Assembly: GCA_948433815.1 (NCBI GenBank) | Contig: CAOJDZ010000010.1 | Coordinates: 1 to 9,791 of the forward strand | Source: an uncultured Clostridia bacterium | Lineage (GTDB): Bacteria > Bacillota_I > Bacilli_A > RF39 > UBA660 | Direction: 5' to 3' | DNA length: 9,791 nt | Shown here: piece by piece, positions 5,222-9,791 of the stretch | Layout: every line of letters starts with the position of its first letter | How positions within the stretch are numbered: position 1 is the stretch's first letter | Position numbers and translations under genes: made by a program | The notes under the pieces: model-generated | The model's input: only the letters and a program-made list of their open reading frames with translations | Database searches by the model: none | Told to the model about the DNA's origin: nothing

Positions 5222-5464
5222 GAATAATGCTGATTAATAGATGTTGGCAAGGTTTTGTTTTGAGTCCGTTTAACTTCAACGGCGGCGCGAGCGTGTTCTT
5301 TGTATACGGGTCTAGTAACCCTGACTACTTGAGCAACTATAATGTTCACCACTCGAATCCCGGCGTTCGTCCAGTAATTTCTCTTTAAAAAATGGTTTTC
5401 TCATAACAAAAGTTATGGTAGAGAAAACTTTAGAGAAACAAGTATTATTCATAGTCTTATGACT
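5222..5464 (+). repeat. Cassette 3 with variable 3' gene fragment
   Basis: GAATAATGCT (5222-5231) pairs with AGTATTATTC (5441-5450) over 10 bp with one G-T pair. The frame from ATG 5227 to the stop at 5386-5388 would give 53 residues: MLINRCWQGFVLSPFNFNGG, then a variable stretch with Phe, Tyr and His at positions where the other copies have Asn or Gly, then NPGVRPVISL. It lacks one codon present in cassette 1 and three present in cassette 2. Typical differences are GGC/GAC, AAC/TAC, GGC/CAC and AAC/GAC/CAC, all reachable from AAC by changing only the A bases. The 3' flank keeps CATAAC-AAAA-GTTATG (5402-5417) and AGTC-TTAT-GACT (5453-5464). Confidence 0.7.
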
Positions 5465-5471
5465 AAAAAAC

Positions 5472-5531
5472 AAATACTAGAACTAACAGATATTAGTACA
5501 TTAGGAAAATATCTATTAATTTCTAGTATTT
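5472..5531 (+). repeat. Long nested hairpin closing the cassette array
   Basis: AAATACTAGAA (5472-5482) pairs perfectly with TTCTAGTATTT (5521-5531). Inside, AGATATT (5488-5494) pairs with AATATCT (5508-5514). The result is a 60-nt imperfect hairpin followed by a T-rich stretch. It sits where the inter-cassette hairpins sit after cassettes 1 and 2, and may act as the final terminator or 3' end of the array transcript. Confidence 0.55.
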
Positions 5532-5537
5532 TAATTT

Positions 5538-5563
5538 AAAAAAGAGACTTAATCTTAGTCTCT
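5538..5563 (-). terminator. Rho-independent terminator of prsA
   Basis: On the minus strand AGAGACT pairs with AGTCTCT (plus positions 5557-5563 and 5543-5549) around a 7-nt loop, followed by six T. The hairpin overlaps the prsA stop codon by two bases. Confidence 0.8.
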
Positions 5564-6509
5564 ATAATTTATATGCTTCATTATAAGCTTTTTCTAAATC
5601 GCTATCAGTAATCTTTATTCCATATTTTTCTCTTAATCCTAATAACGCTTTAATATTATAACTAGAATCTTGACTGATAGTATCTTTTGCTACTTTAGCA
5701 ATAACCTCATCTTTAACATCTTTTAATTCAGGCTTATCTGCTTGACTTTTCTTATAAATAATGTGATATCCAAATTGTGATTTAACTGGTGTACTACTAT
5801 ATTTTCCTACTTCTAGTTTAATAGCAGCATCTAAAAAGTTTTCATCTAAACTACTTCTATCATTAAACTTGTCTAATTTACCACCATCATTTTTATTAGC
5901 AGTATCATCGCTTAATTCTTTAGCAATATCTTCAAACTTTTCACCATTATTTAATCTATCAATAACAGTTTTAGCCTTATTAAGTGCATCTTCTTCTGCT
6001 TTCTTTTTCTCATCATCAGTAGCATCTTGTTTAGTGTCAACTTTAATTAAAATGTGGCTTGCTTCAATATCCCCAACAAAATGATCATTATAGTAATCAT
6101 TTATCTGAGTATCATTTACTTGACTTTCAGCATAATCAGTTTTCCATAAATTTCTTCTATAAGAAAGTCTAATATATTCTTTTAACTCTGATTCATTCTT
6201 TGCACCATAGTTATTTAAAATATAAGTTGAAAAATTATCACCTAATTCATTCTTAAGAGAAGACACTACTTGACTAATATAAGCCTTTTCTTCATTTGTT
6301 TCTTTATATTCTCTTGAAAGAAGTTCAGTATCTATTAAAGTTATTAATGCATCAGTTCCATATAAATACTTTAACTTTTCATATAAATCTTGTGCACTAA
6401 TGCCACCTTCATCAAAAGTAACAACACTTTCTTTACCATCTTCTAAATGAGAAGTAGCACAACCACATACTACAAAAAGAGAGCATATGATTATTAAAAA
6501 TTTTTTCAT
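5562..6509 (-). CDS. prsA: PrsA-like parvulin-type peptidyl-prolyl isomerase lipoprotein
   Basis: A 315-residue foldase lipoprotein that helps exported proteins fold at the outer face of the membrane. Residues 1-17 are a lipoprotein signal: MKK, a hydrophobic core, then VVCGC with Cys17 as the lipidated residue. Residues about 30-147 form the N-terminal SurA/PrsA-like helical chaperone part. Residues about 148-254 are the parvulin domain, opening with EASHILIKVDTK (His152), continuing through DIAKELSDD and NDGGKLDKF, and closing with FGYHIIYKK (His249). A C-terminal helical stretch follows (LKDVKDEVIAKV...). Length and order match Bacillus PrsA (about 290). The ATG is preceded by GGAGG with a 10-nt spacing on the minus strand. 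It is transcribed alone and converges on the cassette array. Confidence 0.9.
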   Translation of the reverse strand: MKKFLIIICSLFVVCGCATSHLEDGKESVVTFDEGGISAQDLYEKLKYLYGTDALITLIDTELLSREYKETNEEKAYISQVVSSLKNELGDNFSTYILNNYGAKNESELKEYIRLSYRRNLWKTDYAESQVNDTQINDYYNDHFVGDIEASHILIKVDTKQDATDDEKKKAEEDALNKAKTVIDRLNNGEKFEDIAKELSDDTANKNDGGKLDKFNDRSSLDENFLDAAIKLEVGKYSSTPVKSQFGYHIIYKKSQADKPELKDVKDEVIAKVAKDTISQDSSYNIKALLGLREKYGIKITDSDLEKAYNEAYKL

Positions 6510-6536
6510 ATATAATTAACCTCCATTACTTAATAT

Positions 6537-6565
6537 ATAATAGCAAAAAAAAACTTAAAACACAA
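6537..6565 (-). promoter_or_regulatory. Candidate prsA promoter
   Basis: On the minus strand TTGTGT, a 17-nt spacer and TATTAT (plus 6560-6565 and 6537-6542) precede the GGAGG ribosome site of prsA. The -35 box matches only 3/6. Confidence 0.4.
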
Positions 6566-6636
6566 TAATTAGCACTCACATAATTTCAATATTTGCTTAT
6601 AATAAAAGTGTAAAGATAAAAAAGGAGGAATGACTA

Positions 6637-6735
6637 ATGAATAATTGTGGTTGTGGAAATAACAAAATATCTGGAGCAGCTTTTGCTTTAGTATTATTTA
6701 TTTTATTAGTAATCATATTAGGTGCATTTATCTAA
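6637..6735 (+). CDS. YjcZ-like Cys/Gly-headed miniature membrane protein, 32 residues
   Basis: A 32-residue protein with a Cys/Gly/Asn head (MNNCGCGNN) followed by one hydrophobic helix (AAFALVLFILLVIILGAFI). This matches the plan of the YjcZ family of tiny sporulation-associated proteins in Bacilli: a Gly-rich head plus a single membrane helix. The real start is the ATG at 6637, with GGAGG (6624-6628) 8 nt upstream; an ATG at 6630 opens a 4-codon frame only. A -10-like TATAAT lies at 6598-6603, and a sigma-K-like CATAATTT at 6579-6586 is also possible. A second gene of the same design follows 18 nt after the stop, so the two form a tandem pair. The function of the family is not known. Confidence 0.75.
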   Translation: MNNCGCGNNKISGAAFALVLFILLVIILGAFI

Positions 6736-6753
6736 TTTAAGGGAGGTGTAAAA

Positions 6754-6891
6754 ATGAATAATTGTTGCAAACCAAAACCATGTTGTGAACCAAATCCATG
6801 CTGTGGAAATGGTTATGGAAATAGTTTCTTTGTAATATTAATACTTTTCATCTTACTAGCAATCATCTTTGGTGCATTCATAGGTTGGTAA
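6754..6891 (+). CDS. YjcZ-like Cys-rich miniature membrane protein, 45 residues
   Basis: A 45-residue relative of the preceding gene. The head is richer in cysteine: NCCKPKPCCEPNPCCGNG has three CC pairs separated by Pro-x-Pro, a pattern that could bind metal or form disulfides. A single helix follows (FFVILILFILLAIIFGAFIGW). The helix end GAF(I) is shared with the 32-residue neighbour, suggesting duplication. GGGAGG (6741-6746) gives a 7-nt spacing to the ATG. The pair ends at a strong bidirectional terminator. Membership in the YjcZ sporulation family is inferred from design; the CC-Pro head is unusual for it. Confidence 0.75.
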   Translation: MNNCCKPKPCCEPNPCCGNGYGNSFFVILILFILLAIIFGAFIGW

Positions 6892-6895
6892 CTAT

Positions 6896-6926
6896 AAAAA
6901 AAGTAGTCACTCGTGATTACTTTTTT
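6896..6926. terminator. Bidirectional terminator between the YjcZ-like pair and the kinase gene
   Basis: GTAGTCA (6903-6909) pairs with TGATTAC (6914-6920), one G-T pair, around CTCG. Seven A precede it and six T follow, so it works on both strands. It overlaps the stop codon of the converging minus-strand kinase gene. Confidence 0.85.
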
Positions 6927-7552
6927 AATGCATTTAAAAATTTATTCATTAATTTAACATCTCTATAATGAAGCCTTTTAGAATCATTTAAAAGTTTCCA
7001 AAAATGTTTTTTATAAAAATGCTTTTTTCCTTTGATTTTATCAATATGTTTTTGTCTTCTAATCCTTCTAAACATAGATATTAATGCACTAGTTCTAACT
7101 ATAACTAATGGTTTACTAATAAAATATTTAGGATCTAAGCATTTAAATAACTGTGTTCCTTCAAATACAAATAAACCATTAGTATTATAAGTATATTCTT
7201 CCAAATATTTTATATACTTATTTATCCATTTAGAATATTCATTAAAATTTTCTATTTTTAATTTAACAAATTTATTCTTTCTAATAATTAAATCTAATTC
7301 CTTATTAAAATTTAAAAAATCTTTAGTTAATTCTCTTATCATAGAATTGCAATCTTTATATTCACTATAGAACCCACCTAAAGTATCAAGTTCAAATAAA
7401 ATAGCATTATATTCACAAGAAAAATCCTTAGCTAGTGTTGTCTTACCAGAACCAGAAAGTCCAGTTACATATAAAATATTATTATTTAAACCAAACCTGT
7501 CAACATTATATTTTAAAATCTTTCTATTAAATATAAAACTAATCTTGTTCAT
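6917..7552 (-). CDS. P-loop kinase-like protein of unknown substrate
   Basis: A 211-residue protein with a textbook Walker A loop, GLSGSGKTT (residues 31-39), just after a short beta strand (NILYVT), as in adenylylsulfate-kinase and nucleotide-kinase folds. An Asp at 56 (FELDTLGG) and the hydrophobic strand LFVFEGTQ (Glu131) are candidates for the Walker B or substrate-binding elements. A basic segment, MFRRIRRQKH, could be the lid with arginine fingers. The C terminus is strongly basic. It is the last gene of a minus-strand operon, its start overlapping the DUF1653 gene by 14 nt. I do not recognise a specific family. A small-molecule or nucleotide kinase is most likely, and a zeta-toxin-like role is possible but unsupported by an adjacent antitoxin. 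Confidence 0.7.
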   Translation of the reverse strand: MNKISFIFNRKILKYNVDRFGLNNNILYVTGLSGSGKTTLAKDFSCEYNAILFELDTLGGFYSEYKDCNSMIRELTKDFLNFNKELDLIIRKNKFVKLKIENFNEYSKWINKYIKYLEEYTYNTNGLFVFEGTQLFKCLDPKYFISKPLVIVRTSALISMFRRIRRQKHIDKIKGKKHFYKKHFWKLLNDSKRLHYRDVKLMNKFLNALKK

Positions 7553-7778
7553 TTTCTAATAACTGAAATCTAAATTCTTGATTAACTTCTGGATACTTTT
7601 CTCTATCAACTAAAGATAAAAATTCATCCTTATCTCTAACCCAAATATCTTCTAAATTATTAACATTTTGATAAACAATTTTTTCACTTAAATCTTCAGC
7701 ATCTCTAGCTACTGCGATTATTTTATAAACATGCCCTTTAAAATGCTTATAAATTCCACCTATAACTAATTTATTCAT
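7539..7778 (-). CDS. DUF1653 domain protein
   Basis: A 79-residue protein covering little more than one DUF1653 domain: IGGIYKHFKGHVYKIIAVARD, then EKIVYQN, then DIWVRDKDEFLSLVD. The family pattern is G-x-Y-x-H-F-K-G...Y-x-V/I...A-x-x-S/A-E-x-x-E...V-x-Y...W-V-R-P/D...F. The function is unknown; the fold is a small beta barrel. An AAAGGAG ribosome site lies 10 nt before the ATG, inside the end of the HIT gene, whose stop is 3 nt upstream. Its own 3' end overlaps the kinase start by 14 nt, so the three genes are tightly coupled. Confidence 0.85.
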   Translation of the reverse strand: MNKLVIGGIYKHFKGHVYKIIAVARDAEDLSEKIVYQNVNNLEDIWVRDKDEFLSLVDREKYPEVNQEFRFQLLENEQD

Positions 7779-7781
7779 AAA

Positions 7782-8150
7782 TTAATTCTCCTTTAATAAG
7801 TTATAAATTTCTTCTACACTTCCATTAGGTTTAACATCATACTTTGGTATTAAATGTAAATGAAAATGTTTAATCTTCTGTTCTTCTCCATTATTTTGCA
7901 TAAGTACCACACTATGTGGATTAAGTTTAATTTCTATTAATTGTTTTATCTGTTTTAATATTTCCATAATATGATTTAAAACATCTAAAGGTATATCATC
8001 TAAATCCAAATAATGTTCTTTTGGAATAATTAAAGTATGTCCAGGACTATTAGGAAAAACATCTAACATAACTTTTAAAATATCATCTTCAAATAAAGTA
8101 TAAGAAGGATTCTCTCCCTTAGCAATTTTACAAAATAAACAATCGCTCAC
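7782..8150 (-). CDS. HIT-family nucleotide hydrolase
   Basis: A 122-residue histidine-triad protein of the Hint branch, enzymes that cleave phosphoramidate or adenylated nucleotides such as AMP-lysine. The triad H95-F-H97-L-H99-L-I is present in KHFHLHLIPKY, and the upstream NNGEEQ loop is about two residues shorter than usual. The N terminus CLFCKIAKGENPS carries the CxxC pair that, with a downstream His, binds zinc in many Gram-positive members. DVFPNSPGHTLIIPKEHY is the central conserved block. The start is GTG at 8150, with AGGAG 11 nt upstream on the minus strand; an ATG 10 nt upstream is out of frame. It heads the operon with DUF1653 and the P-loop kinase and diverges from the cysteine desulfurase gene. 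Confidence 0.9.
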   Translation of the reverse strand: MSDCLFCKIAKGENPSYTLFEDDILKVMLDVFPNSPGHTLIIPKEHYLDLDDIPLDVLNHIMEILKQIKQLIEIKLNPHSVVLMQNNGEEQKIKHFHLHLIPKYDVKPNGSVEEIYNLLKEN

Positions 8151-8311
8151 TATATATCATCTCCTAAATAAATTTTAACATAACTAAATAATATATAAAA
8201 GAGTAATAGTTTTTATATAGACAAACTTTAACTAAAAAAACATAAAAATTATAATCAAAATACATATACAAAACCTTATAAAACCTCATAAATTATAGTG
8301 TAGGTGATAAA

Positions 8312-9511
8312 ATGAATCTAGACAAAGAATTTATAATGAAACAAAAAAACATCATATATTTTGACAACGCAGCAACTACATTCAAACCTATAAGCGTAAT
8401 AAACAAAGAAATGGAGTACTTAACAGAATACACCGCTAATTCTCACAGGGGCGACTACAATATTAGTTTTAAAGTTGATGATGAAATAGATAAAACCAGA
8501 GATTTAGTAAGTAAATTTATTAATGCAAGAAACAAAAATGAAATAATCTTCACTTCAAATGCAACAGACAGTTTAAATTTAGTAGTAAACGGTTTCTTTA
8601 AACCATACATGAAAGAAAATGATGAAGTAATTCTAAGTAAAAGTGAACACGCATCTAATATACTTCCATGGCTAATATTAAGTCTCGAAAAAGGAATTAA
8701 AATAAAATATGCATCTCTTGATGAAGATAACAAGCTAACTTTAGAATCCATAAAAAAAGAAATAACAAAGAAAACAAAAGTAATCTCAATCGCAGAAATA
8801 ACTAATGTAGTGGGAGATAAAAGAGACGTAAAAAGTATTATCGAATATGCACATAAACACGGAATATATGTAGTTATTGACGGAGCCCAAAGCGTACCTC
8901 ACATTAAAACAGACGTAAGAGATTTAGATGTAGACTTTTTAGCATTCTCTGCCCATAAAATGTGTGGTCCAACAGGGGTAGGTTTGTTATATGGAAAAGA
9001 AGAATTACTTCACAAAATGATGCCAACAAAATTTGGTGGTGGAATGAATGATAGTTATTCTGAAACTGAACTTAAGTTAGTAAGTGTTCCATTTAGATTT
9101 GAAGCAGGTACTCCTAACATAAGTGGAATAATCGCTTTTAGTGAAAGTATCAAATACTTAAATAAAATAGGTATAGAAAACATTGAACGAACTGAAAAAT
9201 ACTTAAGAAAATATCTAATCAAAGAATTGAAAAAAATCCCTTACATTAAAATCTATAACGAAAACAGCGAAGGCGGTATAGTACTAATCAATATAAATGG
9301 CATTACTTCTGGAGATCTAGGTCTATATCTAAACACTAAAAATATTTGTACAAGAAGCGGAAAACACTGCGTTAAAATGCTAGAAGATGAATCTGAAATA
9401 ACTGACACAGTTAGAATTAGTTTATACTTTTATAACACCTATGAAGAAATAGATACACTAATAAATGCTTTAAAAAATTATGATGAAATAGTAAAATTTG
9501 CAAATTCTTAA
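8312..9511 (+). CDS. sufS: SufS-like cysteine desulfurase
   Basis: A 399-residue PLP enzyme that removes sulfur from cysteine to give a persulfide for Fe-S cluster or thiocofactor synthesis. Visible active-site parts are YFDNAATTFKP near the start, the PLP-stacking His113 (SEHASN), D190 and Q193 (VIDGAQSVPH), the Schiff-base Lys216 (FSAHKMCGPTGVG), the RFEAGTPN loop, and the persulfide loop CTRSGKHC. In that loop Cys353 aligns with the catalytic Cys of SufS (normally R-x-G-x-H-C-A). Length and loop type fit group II (SufS/CsdA), not IscS. It stands alone, with a terminator after it and a divergent HIT gene before it, so SufU/SufBCD are not adjacent. An AGGTG ribosome-like site is 5 nt upstream. 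Candidate -10 boxes at 8250 and 8294 lack good -35 partners. Confidence 0.9.
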   Translation: MNLDKEFIMKQKNIIYFDNAATTFKPISVINKEMEYLTEYTANSHRGDYNISFKVDDEIDKTRDLVSKFINARNKNEIIFTSNATDSLNLVVNGFFKPYMKENDEVILSKSEHASNILPWLILSLEKGIKIKYASLDEDNKLTLESIKKEITKKTKVISIAEITNVVGDKRDVKSIIEYAHKHGIYVVIDGAQSVPHIKTDVRDLDVDFLAFSAHKMCGPTGVGLLYGKEELLHKMMPTKFGGGMNDSYSETELKLVSVPFRFEAGTPNISGIIAFSESIKYLNKIGIENIERTEKYLRKYLIKELKKIPYIKIYNENSEGGIVLININGITSGDLGLYLNTKNICTRSGKHCVKMLEDESEITDTVRISLYFYNTYEEIDTLINALKNYDEIVKFANS

Positions 9512-9523
9512 AAAATAACAGAA

Positions 9524-9562
9524 ATTAAAAATTGTCACTAATAAAAGTGCATAATTTTTAAT
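9524..9562. terminator. Terminator after sufS
   Basis: ATTAAAAATT (9524-9533) pairs with AATTTTTAAT (9553-9562). CACT/AGTG closes an inner stem around AATAAA, and a T-rich run follows. The symmetry allows action on both strands. Confidence 0.7.
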
Positions 9563-9568
9563 TTTTAT

Positions 9569-9592
9569 TTTCTCTCTATATATAGAAAGAAA
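9569..9592. promoter_or_regulatory. 24-bp near-perfect palindrome upstream of ssb
   Basis: The arms TTTCTCTCTATA and TATAGAAAGAAA are complementary apart from one mismatched pair (9574/9587), with no spacer and CTATATATAG at the centre. It lies between the sufS terminator and the ssb promoter. It could be an operator or a cruciform-forming site; nothing identifies a binding protein. Confidence 0.4.
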
Positions 9593-9644
9593 CAATATTA
9601 AATTTTATATTAATTTAACTTATTCAATTTTAAAAATCTCCAGT

Positions 9645-9673
9645 TTGCAATAAAAATAAAACCATGTTACATT
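9645..9673 (+). promoter_or_regulatory. Candidate ssb promoter with extended -10
   Basis: TTGCAA (9645-9650), a 17-nt spacer and TACATT (9668-9673), with a TG one base before the -10 hexamer, precede the ssb ribosome site. Each hexamer matches 4/6. Confidence 0.45.
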
Positions 9674-9694
9674 AAATTCTAGAAAGGAGGAAAT

Positions 9695-9791
9695 ATGTTA
9701 AATAACGTAGTCATAGTAGGTAGGTTAACTAAAGATCCAGAAGTTATAGAAACCGAAAATGGAAATAAAAGAACTTTCGTAGTAGTAGCCG
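9695..9791 (+). CDS. ssb: Single-stranded DNA-binding protein, N-terminal part (cut by window end)
   Basis: The first 32 codons are present. The opening (MLNNVVIVGRLTKDPEV, then ENGNKRTFVVVA) is the start of the SSB OB fold, where N-x-V-x-L/I-V-G-R-L-T-x-D-P-E is the family signature. SSB coats single-stranded DNA during replication and repair. AGAAAGGAGG (9681-9690), a full anti-Shine-Dalgarno match, lies 4 nt before the ATG. The gene is not preceded by rpsF, its usual partner in Bacilli, so it may be a second, stand-alone ssb copy or lie in a rearranged context. Confidence 0.9.
   Translation, partial: MLNNVVIVGRLTKDPEVIETENGNKRTFVVVA

Larger units (their letters stand above)
4551..5470 (+). 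repeat. Array of three tandem variable-repeat cassettes (DGR-like)
   Basis: Three related cassettes repeat with periods of 339 and 329 bp in the gap between recX and prsA. Each has a 10-12 bp inverted repeat at its ends and a G+C-rich open frame (59 of 110 bases, 54% G+C, counted over 4591-4700, in surroundings far below 30%). The frame ends in GVRPVISL-stop, and a hairpin lies in the 3' flank. Aligning the three frames from AGTCCG to the stop, I count 31 variable columns outside indels; 22 contain an A in at least one copy. Most of the rest are C/T changes at third positions. The last 30 nt before and including the stop are identical in all three. Indels are multiples of three. This is the fingerprint of DGR mutagenesis upstream of an initiation-of-mutagenic-homing segment. 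The GVRPVISL ending resembles C-type-lectin-like/DUF6273 domains from memory. No reverse transcriptase is in the window. Confidence 0.75.

Noticed and set aside
4889..5388. The frames at 4889-5059 and 5227-5388 as ordinary small protein genes
   Set aside because: No usable ribosome site, the ATG is inside the terminal stem, and the sequence looks like the 3' end of a longer gene. Kept as cassette contents only.
4551..5470. CRISPR array
   Set aside because: Only three units of about 330 bp, with internal coding similarity and terminal inverted repeats; not short identical repeats with unique spacers.
4551..5470. Insertion sequence or MITE with terminal inverted repeats
   Set aside because: The terminal arms differ between copies but covary within each copy, no target-site duplications are evident, and no transposase is present. 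MITE copies would normally share the same ends.
5869..6084. Plus-strand Ser/Leu-rich frame inside prsA
   Set aside because: Antisense shadow of the parvulin-domain coding sequence.
6569..6577. TTAGCACTC, the left half of a CIRCE (HrcA) operator, between prsA and the YjcZ-like pair
   Set aside because: The second half (GAGTGCTAA after 9 nt) is absent, so only a half-site is present.
8455..8751. Minus-strand frame inside sufS
   Set aside because: Antisense shadow of a well-supported gene.

Overview
The window is a very A+T-rich stretch of chromosome that uses the standard code (Trp is TGG, and no in-frame TGA occurs in the major genes). Strong AGGAGG-type ribosome sites, U-run terminators, a PrsA-type lipoprotein, a CotD-like spore coat protein with a sigma-K-like promoter, and two tiny Cys-rich YjcZ-like proteins all point to a spore-forming, low-GC Bacillota. 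It is probably an uncultured gut-type member of the Bacilli (RF39/Erysipelotrichia-like); the exact lineage cannot be read from this sequence.

Layout, left to right. The 3' end of ffh (signal recognition particle GTPase) is followed by a CotD-like coat gene, then a self-contained mazEF toxin-antitoxin operon with a near-consensus promoter and a tandem-repeat operator. Next come a large DUF2779 protein that joins a RecB-like PD-(D/E)XK nuclease to a DEDD exonuclease domain, then rpoZ (RNA polymerase omega), then recX (regulator of RecA).

The roughly 1 kb between recX and the converging prsA gene is the unusual part. It holds three tandem cassettes with a period of about 330-340 bp. Each carries a G+C-rich 3' gene fragment ending in Gly-Val-Arg-Pro-Val-Ile-Ser-Leu-stop. 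The fragments differ mainly at columns where adenine occurs, mostly AAC/AAT codons, while the last 30 nt are identical. This is the pattern left by diversity-generating retroelements (DGRs). Each cassette is closed by a 10-12 bp inverted repeat whose base pairs covary between copies, and it contains further hairpins. Cassettes 2 and 3 are each preceded by a conserved TATAAT box. No reverse transcriptase, template repeat or full-length target gene lies in the window, so this could be an array of silent or orphan variable-repeat cassettes, or a structured RNA family containing a variable coding segment.

To the right, prsA (minus strand) diverges from two tandem YjcZ-like miniature membrane proteins. 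A bidirectional terminator separates these from a minus-strand operon: HIT-family hydrolase, DUF1653 protein and an unrecognised P-loop kinase. A divergent, solitary SufS-like cysteine desulfurase follows, and the window ends in the first codons of an ssb gene.

Most genes are short housekeeping or sporulation units with their own signals. The cassette array is the one region not explained by ordinary gene content.
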